Assembly: GCF_019710475.1 (NCBI RefSeq)
Contig: NZ_JAJFAX010000001.1
Span: forward strand, 186,001-250,000
DNA from: Glycomyces sp. TRM65418
GTDB taxonomy: Bacteria > Actinomycetota > Actinomycetes > Mycobacteriales > Micromonosporaceae
DNA: 64,000 nt
Direction: 5' to 3'
The notes under the pieces were generated by a model, which did no database searches, was not told where the DNA came from, and saw nothing but the letters and a program-made list of their open reading frames with translations. Within the stretch, counting starts at the first letter, position 1; each line of letters starts with the position of its first letter. A program made the position numbers and the translations under genes. This document shows positions 15,726-24,500 of this stretch, in pieces.

Positions 15726-16268
15726 GTGAACGAGCGGCGATTGGTGCGAGTCTCGAAATTCCTGTCGCGGCACCTGCGGCACGACCCGGACCGTATCGGG
15801 ATCGAACTCGACGAGCACGGCTGGGTCGAGGTCGACGCGCTGCTCAAGGCCGCCGAGGACCACGGATTCCCGATCACGCGCCAGGAACTCGAAGAGGTCG
15901 TGGACGAGAACGACAAGCAGCGGTTCGCGCTGCGGGACGGCCGGATCCGGGCCAACCAGGGGCACACGGTCGACGTGGACCTGGACCTCGACCCGGTCGA
16001 TCCGCCGCCGCTGCTCTACCACGGCACGACCGAGCGGTTCCTCGACTCGATCCGCGAGGAGGGCATCAAGGCCATGGACCGCCACGACGTGCACCTCTCC
16101 CCCGACCACGAGACCGCGGTGGACGTGGGTTCGCGGCGCGGCGAGCCGGTGGTGCTCGTCATCGACGCGGGGCGGATGGCCGACCGGGGCCACTTGTTCT
16201 ACCGGTCGGAGAACGGCGTGTGGCTGACCGAGCACGTGCCCGCCTGGGCGATCACCTTCCCCGACTGA
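15726..16268 (+). CDS. kptA: RNA 2'-phosphotransferase (Tpt1/KptA family)
   Basis: This 180-residue protein has the full KptA layout: RVSKFLSRHLRHDPDRIGIE in the N-terminal winged domain, then the ADP-ribosyltransferase-like NAD-binding half with LLYHGTTERFLDSIREEGIK, VHLSPDHETAVDVGSRRGEP and FYRSENGVWLTEHVPA. The family removes an internal 2'-phosphate from RNA using NAD+. The bacterial substrate is uncertain; some bacterial homologues also modify 5'-phosphate ends. The start is GTG at 15726 with GGAGG upstream. It ends just before a strong bidirectional terminator. Confidence 0.93.
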   Translation: MNERRLVRVSKFLSRHLRHDPDRIGIELDEHGWVEVDALLKAAEDHGFPITRQELEEVVDENDKQRFALRDGRIRANQGHTVDVDLDLDPVDPPPLLYHGTTERFLDSIREEGIKAMDRHDVHLSPDHETAVDVGSRRGEPVVLVIDAGRMADRGHLFYRSENGVWLTEHVPAWAITFPD

Positions 16269-16293
16269 ACGCCCTTGCGCGAGGGCCGACTTC

Positions 16294-16338
16294 GACGCCG
16301 GGGGCCGCCGTCCGCTGCGGACGGCGGCCCCCGGCGTC
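16294..16338. terminator. 21-bp hairpin terminator between kptA and the MFS gene
   Basis: A perfect 21-base-pair inverted repeat has arms at 16294-16314 and 16318-16338 around the three-base loop CTG. It lies between two convergent stop codons and has no U-tract, as is usual for high-GC bidirectional terminators. Confidence 0.85.
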
Positions 16339-16345
16339 GGCCTCG

Positions 16346-17794
16346 CTAGCCGATGGCGACCGGTACCGGTTCCACCGTGGCGGCCTCGCGCCGGCGCGTG
16401 CGCAGCACGGTGACCGCGATGACGAAGGCGAGGGCCACGAACACGGCGGCGACGGCGTAGCCGACGCGGAACCCGCCCGTCAGGGCTTCGGCGTGGGCCG
16501 CGCCGCCCTCGGTCAGCGCCCCGGTGCGAGTCGCGACCGCGGTGCTCAGCACCGCCAGGCCCATGGCGCCCCCGACCTGCTGGGCCGTGTTGAACAGGCC
16601 GGAGGTGACCCCGGCGTCCTCCGGTTTCGAGTCGGCCATGCCCAGCGTCATCAGGGCGGGCATGGTGATGCCGAAGCCGAGCGGGGCCGTGATCATCCCG
16701 GGCAGCACGTCGACCAGGTAGGACCCGTCGGCGCGCATCTGCGCGAAGAGCACGAAGCCCGCGACCATCACCGCGAGGCCGACCATGGCGAGGCCGCGCG
16801 GCGAGAAGCGGGCGAGCAGCTTCGGCGCGACCCACATCGACACGACCGCGATCACCAGCGGCGCGGGCAGGAACGCCATGCCGGCGGCTCCGGGCGCGAA
16901 CCCGAGCACCTGCTGCAGGTAGAGGACCGTGAAGTACATGAACCCGAACGCGGCGCCGACCATGAGCGCCTGCGCCAGGTTCGCCCCCGCGACGTTGCGG
17001 GAGCGGAGGATGCGCAGCGGGATCAGCGGCGCGGCGGCCGTGGCCTGGCGGAGGAAGAACCCGGCGAGCAGGACGATCGCGAGCGCGCCGAGGCCGAGCG
17101 TGCGGGCCGAGTCCCAGCCCTGGTGCTCCACCTCGATGAGCGTGTAGACGGCCAGCATGACGCCGGAGGTCACCAGGACGGCGCCGAGGACGTCGGCCCC
17201 GGCCTTGACCCCGATGCCGCGGTCGTGCTCCAGCAGCTTCCAGGCCAGCGCCAGGACGGCGAGGCCGATCGGGACGTTGATGAAGAAGATCGACTCCCAG
17301 CCGACGGCTTCGGTGAGGACGCCGCCGATCACGCTGCCCAGCGCGCCGCCGCCCGCCGAGGCGAAGCCGAAGGCGCCGATGCCCTTCGCCTGCTGCTCGG
17401 GTTCGGGCAGCAGCATGACGACCATGCCGAGGAGCCCGGCCGAGGCGATCGCGCCGCCGACGCCCTGCACGAAGCGGGCGCCGAGCAGGAGGCCCTGCGT
17501 GTCGGCCAGGCCCACGGCCGCGGAGGCGGCGACGAACAGGGCCAAGCCGGTCATGAAGACCCACTTGCGGCTGATGAGGTCGCCGAGCCGCCCGGCGAGG
17601 AGCAGCAGGCCGCCGAACGGGATCACGTAGGCGTTGACGGTCCACACGAGACCGGCTTGGGAGAAGCCGAGGTCGCCGCGGATCGCGGGCAGCGCGATCG
17701 TGACGATGTTCTGGTCGAGGATGATCATGACCTGCGCGGCGAGCAGGACCGTGACGGTGAGCCAGCGGCTCCGGAGGGTCGGTTCGGCGGACAT
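16346..17794 (-). CDS. MFS multidrug exporter (DHA2, EmrB/QacA type)
   Basis: The 482-residue protein has about 14 hydrophobic helices spread over its length, the DHA2 count. Typical motifs include LDQNIVTIALPAIRGDLGFS in helix 1 (motif D1), LLAGRLGDLISRKWVFMTGL (motif A between helices 2 and 3) and FFINVPIGLAVLALAWKLL. Such proteins expel drugs or metabolites in exchange for protons at the cytoplasmic membrane. GGAG lies about eight bases before the ATG at 17794. It is divergent from an HxlR regulator across a region with palindromes, so HxlR control is likely. Confidence 0.9.
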   Translation of the reverse strand: MSAEPTLRSRWLTVTVLLAAQVMIILDQNIVTIALPAIRGDLGFSQAGLVWTVNAYVIPFGGLLLLAGRLGDLISRKWVFMTGLALFVAASAAVGLADTQGLLLGARFVQGVGGAIASAGLLGMVVMLLPEPEQQAKGIGAFGFASAGGGALGSVIGGVLTEAVGWESIFFINVPIGLAVLALAWKLLEHDRGIGVKAGADVLGAVLVTSGVMLAVYTLIEVEHQGWDSARTLGLGALAIVLLAGFFLRQATAAAPLIPLRILRSRNVAGANLAQALMVGAAFGFMYFTVLYLQQVLGFAPGAAGMAFLPAPLVIAVVSMWVAPKLLARFSPRGLAMVGLAVMVAGFVLFAQMRADGSYLVDVLPGMITAPLGFGITMPALMTLGMADSKPEDAGVTSGLFNTAQQVGGAMGLAVLSTAVATRTGALTEGGAAHAEALTGGFRVGYAVAAVFVALAFVIAVTVLRTRRREAATVEPVPVAIG

Positions 17795-17816
17795 CGAGGG
17801 CTCCTAGCGTTTATGG

Positions 17817-17900
17817 GGAACGATTTGTTCCTTGAGCCATCATGTGTTCCAATGAAGGAATCCGTAAGAAGGCACTTCGATGTGCCGGGGGATACATCGA
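17817..17900. promoter_or_regulatory. Operator cluster between the MFS and HxlR genes
   Basis: Three dyads lie here. GGAAC and GTTCC face each other at 17817-17831. TTCC and GGAA at 17847-17860 repeat the same half-site. TCGATGT and ACATCGA form a 7-10-7 inverted repeat at 17877-17900. All are candidates for HxlR binding in the shared promoter region; which one is used cannot be told. Confidence 0.45.
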
Positions 17901-17955
17901 TGTTCCTCTCCAGGTCGAACCCCGCGAACCGCCTAATGTGAAGTGAGGCACTGTG

Positions 17956-18348
17956 ATGACCGACGACGGCTGCGTCCTGCCGAAGTCCGACGTGCAGGCC
18001 GAGGCCTGCCCCATCGTCCAGATCATCGACCGCGTCGCGGGCAAGTGGTCGGTGTCGATCCTGGTGGCGGCCATCCGGAAGCCGGTGCGCTACACCGAGC
18101 TCGAACGCAGCATCCCCGGCATCAGCCGCCGGATGCTGACGCTCACCCTGCGGAACCTGGAGCGCGACGGCCTGCTGGAGCGCACCGTGTACCCGACCGT
18201 GCCGCCGAAGGTGGAGTACCGCGCGACGCCGAGCGCGCGGGAGCTGTACGGGCATCTGACGGGCCTGCTCGACTGGGCCGAGCGGCACCGCCCCGACATC
18301 ATCGAGGCGCGCCGGGCCTACGACGAGGCGCGGGCCTTGGCCGCATAG
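17956..18348 (+). CDS. HxlR family transcriptional regulator
   Basis: This 130-residue winged-helix protein opens with the conserved cysteine element AEACPIVQIIDRVAGKWSVS, followed by YTELERSIPGISRRMLTLTL and RNLERDGLLERTVYPTVPPK, the full HxlR signature. HxlR members sense redox stress or small molecules; the N-terminal Cys is often the sensor. GAGG lies before the ATG at 17956, with a GTG one codon earlier as an alternative. It is divergent from the MFS exporter, its probable target. Confidence 0.92.
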   Translation: MTDDGCVLPKSDVQAEACPIVQIIDRVAGKWSVSILVAAIRKPVRYTELERSIPGISRRMLTLTLRNLERDGLLERTVYPTVPPKVEYRATPSARELYGHLTGLLDWAERHRPDIIEARRAYDEARALAA

Positions 18349-18366
18349 CGGAACGCTGCAGAGCGG

Positions 18367-18394
18367 AGCGCCGAGCCCGGTCGGGCTCGGCGCT
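18367..18394. terminator. Hairpin terminator between the HxlR and inositol monophosphatase genes
   Basis: AGCGCCGAGCCC pairs with GGGCTCGGCGCT around a four-base GGTC loop, a perfect 12-base-pair stem. It lies between convergent stop codons. Confidence 0.8.
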
Positions 18395-18401
18395 TCGCGT
18401 G

Positions 18402-19190
18402 TCAGGCGAGTTCGGCCAGCAGCGCCCGGTGGACTCGAGGGGTCGCGGCCAGGATCGACACCGCTCCGTCGCCGTAGTCGACGCCGTCGAAGTCGGTGAC
18501 GAGCACGCCGGCCTCGCGGCAGATCACCGTGCCCGCGGCGACGTCCCAGAGGTTGATGCGGTCGTGCATGACGGCGTCGTGGCGTCCGGCTGCCAGCCAG
18601 CACAGGTCGAGCGCGGCCGATCCGAGCATCCGGATCCGCTGGATCTTGGGCACGAGCCGCTGGAGCGTGGCCAGGCGGCGGAGGTTGCGCCTGTCGGCGT
18701 CCGGGCCGACCGCGAAGTCCCCCATCGCGACCACGGCCCCGGCGAGCGCCTCGGGGGCGACGGCCGAGAGGGACTGCTTGTTCAAGGCCGCGCCGTGGCC
18801 GAGCGCGGCGCTGTAGCGCTCCTCGGCCATCGGGGCGTGGACGACGCCGACGACCGGCATCCCGTTGCGCGTCAACGCGAGCGAGACGCCGAACTGCGGC
18901 GAGCGGTGGGCGAAGTTGATGGTCCCGTCGATCGGGTCGAGGACCCATTCGTACGGGGAGTCGGTGTCGCCGGTGCGACCGCGCTCCTCCCCCAGGAGCG
19001 GAACCCCGGGGGTCGCCTCCGCGAGGAACGCGCGGACCGCGTCCTCCACGGCGAAGTCGAGGTCCGTGGCGAAGTCGCGGTCGCCCTTGCCGCTGATGGA
19101 CCGTTCGCGGCCGAGCCCCGACCGGATCACCTCCACCGCTCGCTCGGCCGCCTGCTCGGCCGTGCCCAGGAATTCCAGCAACTCGCTCAT
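18402..19190 (-). CDS. Inositol monophosphatase family protein
   Basis: This 262-residue enzyme shows both metal-binding signatures of the family: YEWVLDPIDGTINFAHRSPQ (motif 1 at about residues 88-107) with upstream PLLGEERG providing the Glu ligand, and INLWDVAAGTVICREAGVLV (motif 2). It is an Mg2+-dependent cytoplasmic phosphatase acting on inositol-1-phosphate or related substrates such as histidinol phosphate or fructose-1,6-bisphosphate. In actinobacteria inositol feeds mycothiol and phosphatidylinositol synthesis. The ATG at 19190 is chosen because family similarity begins right after it. A TAAGAT about 40 bases upstream could be its -10. Confidence 0.9.
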   Translation of the reverse strand: MSELLEFLGTAEQAAERAVEVIRSGLGRERSISGKGDRDFATDLDFAVEDAVRAFLAEATPGVPLLGEERGRTGDTDSPYEWVLDPIDGTINFAHRSPQFGVSLALTRNGMPVVGVVHAPMAEERYSAALGHGAALNKQSLSAVAPEALAGAVVAMGDFAVGPDADRRNLRRLATLQRLVPKIQRIRMLGSAALDLCWLAAGRHDAVMHDRINLWDVAAGTVICREAGVLVTDFDGVDYGDGAVSILAATPRVHRALLAELA

Positions 19191-19340
19191 GTTTGCAGTG
19201 CCCGCTCTCGATCGACCCACCCCGACGGACCTCATCTTAGGGGGCCAAGACCATGCGGCACTTGGACTCCCGGCGCGGTTCGCCTCCGGACGCGCCCAAA
19301 CCGCGCACCCGGGCCGCTCGGACGGGAACGCGGTTGCGAG

Positions 19341-19369
19341 CCGGTGCGCCCGCCGTAGGGGCGCACCGG
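19341..19369 (-). terminator. Hairpin terminator after the GH127 remnant
   Basis: CCGGTGCGCCC (19341-19351) pairs with GGGCGCACCGG (19359-19369) around a seven-base loop. It begins one base beyond the remnant's stop codon on the minus strand and so probably ended the original GH127 transcript. Confidence 0.7.
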
Positions 19370-19370
19370 G

Positions 19371-20018
19371 TCAGGGCGCGAGCGGCAGCCACACCCGCAT
19401 GGGCGCGGGGGCCCTGGTGGCGCGCAAGTGGAACGGGATCAGCGGGACCTCGGCGGACTTGCCTTCGTCGGCGGCGGCGGGCGGGCCGTAGGGCCAGGTG
19501 TCGGGGCGGTCGTGACCGCGCTCGAGCACGACGCCGGCGGACACGTACACGCGGCCGTCCCGTTCCAGCGGCACGGCCGAGGCGTCGACCGAGAGGTCAG
19601 CGACGTCGGCCCCGCCGGGCAGGTCGATCGACTCGGCGCACAGGACCACCGGGCCGCGCTCGACGGCGGCGCAGCCGCGCACGGCGTCGATGCGCGGATC
19701 CGGGAAGGTCCACCGCGGCCGCACTGGCAGGTCGAGACGGATTTCGTCGCCGGGCCGGCACGCGGCGGTGACCGCGGTGAACGCGCCCGCCGCGACCGTG
19801 CGGGCCTCGCCGTCCGGCCCGGTGAGGCGGGCGCCTTCGGCCCAGGCGGGGACGCGCAGCGACATGGTGCGCTCGCCGCCTTCGTTCGCTTCGACGCGCA
19901 CGGTCACGGCGCCGTCCTCGGGGTAGGCGGTCGCGACGGTGAGCGCGAAACGAGCGCCGTCCACTGTGGCGTCGATCGTGGAAGGGGCGTACTGGTGGAT
20001 CTGGATCCCGCCGCCGTC
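19371..20018 (-). pseudogene. 3' remnant of a GH127 beta-L-arabinofuranosidase gene
   Basis: Only the C-terminal beta-sandwich part of a GH127 (HypBA1-like) protein is present. It runs from DGGGIQIHQYAPSTIDATVD near 20018 through FALTVATAYPEDGAVTVRVE, SLRVPAWAEGARLTGPDGE and GCAAVERGPVVLCAESIDLP to APMRVWLPLAP at the stop. The catalytic barrel with its Cys and Glu cluster (normally about 400 residues further N-terminal) is missing. Upstream, the frame changes at about 20020-20030 into an unrelated coding-like fragment. The hairpin after the stop is retained, so this looks like an internal deletion in a once complete gene. Confidence 0.75.
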
Positions 20019-20027
20019 GGGGCCCAG

Positions 20028-20165
20028 AACTCGTTCGCGTCGGGCCAGGCGGTGTCGCCGCCGATGTAGGTGGCCCAGGCGTTCCAGTACAGGAGCTGCT
20101 TGTAGTCCTCGGCGGTGATGGCGTCCTGGTCGTAGTCGCGGATGGCCGAGGTGGGTGCGCCGGGC
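20028..20165 (-). pseudogene. Unidentified coding-like fragment joined to the GH127 remnant
   Basis: In a different frame from the GH127 remnant this stretch encodes SAIRDYDQDAITAEDYKQLL followed by YWNAWATYIGGDTAWPDANE. It is rich in Asp, Tyr and Trp and unlike the Arg/Pro composition of shadow frames here, so it looks like real ancestral coding sequence. There is no start codon and the frame breaks at the junction. I do not recognise the family. It may be the 5' side of a deletion that removed most of GH127 or of a neighbouring gene. Confidence 0.4.
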
Positions 20166-20177
20166 GGCCGAAAGAGT

Positions 20178-20193
20178 CCGAAAACCTTTTCGG
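20178..20193. promoter_or_regulatory. LacI-type operator CCGAAAA-CC-TTTTCGG
   Basis: CCGAAAACCTTTTCGG is a perfect 7-2-7 inverted repeat between the GH127 remnant and the LacI gene. It resembles the CGAAA(N)TTTCG sites used by LacI-family repressors of xylan and arabinan genes in streptomycetes. It would be the natural site for the adjacent regulator. Confidence 0.6.
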
Positions 20194-20234
20194 TCGTTGC
20201 GTCGCCCCCGATGCTATTGGCCGCGGCACGGCGA

Positions 20235-20254
20235 TGTCAATGCATCGATTGCCA
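20235..20254. promoter_or_regulatory. Second LacI-type palindrome upstream of the LacI gene
   Basis: An imperfect dyad with CAAT and ATTG arms (CAATGCATCGATTG at 20238-20251, flanked by TG and CA) lies about 140 bases before the LacI start. It may be an autoregulatory site. Confidence 0.4.
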
Positions 20255-20393
20255 TGGATTCCCTGCGGCTCGGTGACCGAAAGCCGGTTCGGCAACGTTT
20301 CGGCCGGTCGGCTACAGTCGAGCGATCCCGGATGCAGCACGGGCCGCGCCTCGAGGGCGCCGGCCCGGCCGGGTCCCGGCAGAAGGAGGACGA

Positions 20394-21422
20394 GTGGCCC
20401 GATCTTCCGCGGCGCGCGGCACCCGCGCCGCCACGCTGTCCGATGTGGCGCGATTGGCGGGCGTCTCCGTCTCGACCGCCTCGAAGGCGCTCAACAACCG
20501 CAACCACGTGCACGCCCAGACCCGCGAGCGGGTCCTGCAGGCCGCCGCGCAGCTGTCCTTCTCCCCCAACTCGCTCGCCCGGGGACTCCTGGCCGGGCGC
20601 ACCGGCACGGTCGGTCTCCTGACCTCGGACCTGGTGGGCCGCTTCAGCCTCCCGATCCTCATGGGCGCCGAGGACGCGTTCGGCGCGGGCCAGGTGTCGG
20701 TGTTCCTGTGCGACGCCCGCGGCGACGCGATCCGCGAGCGCCACCACGTGCAGGCGCTCTTGAGCCGCCGCGTGGACGGCCTCATCGTCGTCGGCTCCTC
20801 CACCGACCCGCGGCCGCCGCTGGCCGACGCGGTGGACGTGCCCGTGGTGTACGCCTACGCGCCGTCGGAAGACCCCGAGGACCTCTCGATCGTCCCCGAC
20901 AACGTGGGGGCCGGGCGGATGGCCGTCGAGCACCTCATCGCCTGCGGGCGCACCCGGATCGCCCACATCAGCGGCGCCCGGCACTACAGCGCCGCGCGCG
21001 ACCGCGCGGCCGGCGCGCAGGAGGCCCTCGACGCGGCCGGGCTCGCCCTCGTCGGCGAGGTCGCCTACGGCGCTTGGGAAGAGGGGTGGGGCCGGGCCGC
21101 GGCCGGAATGCTCCTCGACCGCTCCCCGGAGGTCGACGCGGTGCTGTGCGGCTCGGACCAGGTCGCCCGCGGGGTGCTCGACACGCTGCGCGAACGCGGC
21201 CGCCGCGTCCCCGAGGACGTGGCCGTCATGGGCTTCGACAACTGGGACGTGATGACCACCGGCGCGCGGCCCCAACTGACGAGCGTGGACATGAACCTGG
21301 AGGAGCTCGGCCGGGCCGCGGCCAGGGCCCTGTTCGAGGCCATCGACGCCGAGCACGGCCGCGGCGTCCGCACCGTCCAGTGCCGGGTGACCGTGCGGGG
21401 CTCCACGGCGGCGGAGGGGTGA
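20394..21422 (+). CDS. LacI family transcriptional regulator
   Basis: This 342-residue protein has the LacI helix-turn-helix and hinge at residues 13-65 (ATLSDVARLAGVSVSTASKA; SFSPNSLARGLLAGRTGT). A sugar-binding periplasmic-fold domain follows (RRVDGLIVVGSS; NVGAGRMAVEHLIACGRTRI; VDAVLCGSDQVARGVLDTL; VAVMGFDNWDVMTTGARPQL). It starts with GTG at 20394 behind AAGGAGG. It is divergent from the broken GH127 locus and near two operator-like palindromes, so it probably once repressed arabinoside use. With that target broken, it may now act on itself or on distant genes such as GH43. Confidence 0.93.
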   Translation: MARSSAARGTRAATLSDVARLAGVSVSTASKALNNRNHVHAQTRERVLQAAAQLSFSPNSLARGLLAGRTGTVGLLTSDLVGRFSLPILMGAEDAFGAGQVSVFLCDARGDAIRERHHVQALLSRRVDGLIVVGSSTDPRPPLADAVDVPVVYAYAPSEDPEDLSIVPDNVGAGRMAVEHLIACGRTRIAHISGARHYSAARDRAAGAQEALDAAGLALVGEVAYGAWEEGWGRAAAGMLLDRSPEVDAVLCGSDQVARGVLDTLRERGRRVPEDVAVMGFDNWDVMTTGARPQLTSVDMNLEELGRAAARALFEAIDAEHGRGVRTVQCRVTVRGSTAAEG

Positions 21423-21547
21423 GCCCCGGTTCGCCGGGAGTTTGGCGATTATTTTCGTACTAGGGACTTCCCGTGAAGCGGAATTTCATGGGATCTTGTG
21501 GGGACGACTCGCTCGACCATGACTCCCCCCGAAAGCCAGGTCCCATC

Positions 21548-24500
21548 GTGCGCAAGACTCCATGGATCCTCGCGGCCGTGCTCGCCGCCGGCCTCCTCGT
21601 CCCGCCCGCGAGCGCCCAGGACGCGCCGGCCGACGCCATCGCCGTCGACGCCGACAGCACCCTCCTCGCCCCCGGCGTCGCCCTCGACTCCTACGACCGG
21701 TGGGAGGACCAGGGCTGGCTGCGCGCCGACGCCGTCACCGTCGACCTCGCGGGCGCGCATCCCGAGTACCTCTCCCCCGGGTCCGTGGCCGCGGCCGCAC
21801 CGGTCCGCGAACAGGCGGCCGGGATCGACGACGTGGTGCTCGCGTTCAACGCGGACTTCTTCGACATCAACGACACCGGCGGGCCGGAGGGCGTCGTCGT
21901 CGTGGACGGCGAACTCGTCAAGTCCGCCGACGCCGGGACCGCGAACGTGCTCGGCTTCGACGCCGACGGGCGCGCCGCGATCCGGTCGATCGGCTTCACC
22001 GGCACCGCCGACACCGGCTCCCGGGTCCTCGACCTCCACGGCCTCAACACGACCGAACTGCCGCGGGACGGGATCGGGGTCTACGACGCGGACTGGGGCG
22101 AGGCGAGCCGCGCCCGCGTCGCCGACGGGGCCGCCGAGGTGGTCGAAGTCCACCTCGTCGAGGGGACCGTCACGGCCGTGACCGACGCGCCCGAGGCCGG
22201 GCCCATCGCCGAGGACGCGATCACCCTGGTCGGCCGCGAGGCCGGAGCGCAGGCGCTCGCCGCACTCGCCGTCGGCGACCGCGTCGCCGTGGCATACGCG
22301 CCGGTGCTCGACGGCGAGCTGCCGCGGACCGGCGTCTCGGGACGCCAGATCCTCATCCGGGACGGCGCGATCGTCCCCCACGCCGACCAGGCCCGCCACC
22401 CGCGGACCGCCGTCGGCCTCTCCGAGGACGGGACCACCCTGTACGCGGTCACCGTGGACGGCCGCCAGGCCGCCAGCGGCGGCTACACGCTCGACGAGGT
22501 CGCCGCCGAGCTCCTCGAGATGGGCGCCCACAGCGCGATCAACCTCGACGGCGGCGGCTCCTCGACCCTGCTCGCCCGCGCCCCCGGCACGGACGACCTG
22601 CTCGCCGTGAACAGCCCCTCCGACGGGACCGAGCGCGCGGTCGGCAACGGCCTCGCGTTCACCGTCCCCGCGGGCGACGGCACCGCGGCCGGCTTCGCGG
22701 TCGCACCGCAGGGGCCCTTCGCGCCCGGCGCGATCGACGGCCTCGACTACGACCGGGTCTTCCCCGGTCTGAGCCGCCCGCTCGCCTGGGCCGCACACGA
22801 CGCGACCTTCGCGCCCGCCGAGGCGACGCCGCGCTGGCGGACCACCGGAGGGAGCCGCGTCGACGGGGACGCGGTCTTCCACGCGGGATGGCGATCCGGC
22901 ACGGTCGAGGTCCACGCCCGCTCCGGGCGGGCCGCCGGCTCGACCGAGCTGACCGTGCTCGGGCCCCTCCGCACGGTCGCCCCCTCGCAGCGGCTGCTCG
23001 CGCTGCCCGACGCCGCGGCGACCGCGACGTTCCAGCTGATCGGCGCCGACGCGGACGGCTTCACCGCGCCGATCGACCCGGTCGACATCGCACTCGACTA
23101 CGACCGGGACCTGCTCACCGTCGCGCCCGACGGCCTCGGCGGCTTCACCGTCACCGCGAAGCGCGACAGCGGATCGGGCGTCGTCACGCTCACCGTCGGC
23201 GGCCGCACCGCGAGCCTCGCCGTCACCGTCGGGCTCACCGAGCGGCCCGTCGCCGACTTCACGGACGCGGCACAGTGGACGTTCTCCGCGGCCCGCGCCA
23301 CCGGGTCGGCCGCGCCCGCGACCGGGTACGAGGGCGATGGCCTCGCCTTGAGCTACGACTTCACCCAGTCCACCGCCACCCGTGCCGCCTACGTCCGGCC
23401 CCCGGCGAACATCGCGGTCGAAGGGCAGCCGCAGCGGTTCGGCATGTGGATCAAGGCCCAGGGCGACGGCGAATGGCCGTCACTGCACCTCAAGGACGCC
23501 GACGGCACCGACGTGGTGCTCCGCGGCGCGCACCTCGAGGACGAGGGCTGGCAGTGGGTCGAGTTCGACGTGCCCGAAGGCACGAACCACCCGGTCTCGG
23601 TGTACCGCTTCTACGTCGCCGAGACCAAGGCGACCGCGGCGTACCACGGCGAGATCACCATCAGCGGCCTCGTCGCCTACACCGCGCCGGACGTCGAGCT
23701 GCCGGCGGTCGCGACCGAACCGGACCCGCTGGTCGCCGACGACCTCGACGGCGCCGAGTGGACCTTCGCGGTCATGTCCGACGCCCAGTTCGTCGGCGAG
23801 AGCCCCGACAGCGCCATCGTCGCCTCCGCGCGACGCACCCTGCGCGAGATCAAGGACTCCGAGGCGGACTTCCTGATCGTCAACGGCGACCTGGTCGACG
23901 AATGCGAGGCCGACGACCTCGCGCTCGCCGAGCGGGTCCTGGACGAGGAACTCGGTGACGACCTGGAATGGGTCTACGTCCCCGGGAACCACGAGGTCAT
24001 GGGCTGCGACATCGCGGACTGGTCCGCGGTGTTCGGGCCCGCCCGGCAGACCTTCGACAAGGGCCGCACCAGGTTCGTCACGCTCGACACCTCGCGGCTC
24101 ACCGTGGCCGGCGGCGGCTGGGAGCAGATCCTGATGCTCCGCGAGACGCTCGACGCGGCCGCCGCCGATCCCGACGTCGACTCGGTCGCGGTGGTGGCCC
24201 ACGTGCCGCCGCACGACGCCAGCCCGCAGCAGGCGAGCCAGTTGGGCGACCGCCTCGAAGTCGCCGTGGTCGAGCGCTGGCTCAGCGGCTTCGAGACCGA
24301 GAGCGGCAAGCAGGCGGTCTACATCGGCGCGCACGCGGGCTACTTCGCCGCCGACCGCGTCGACGGCGTGTCCTACTGGGTGAACGGCAATTCCGGGAAG
24401 GCCCCGCACGGCACCGCCGCGGACGGCGGGTTCATCGGCTGGACCGAGTTCGGTCTCGGGGCGGGCGGCGACTGGCTCGCCGCCCAGGTCCGGCCGCAGG

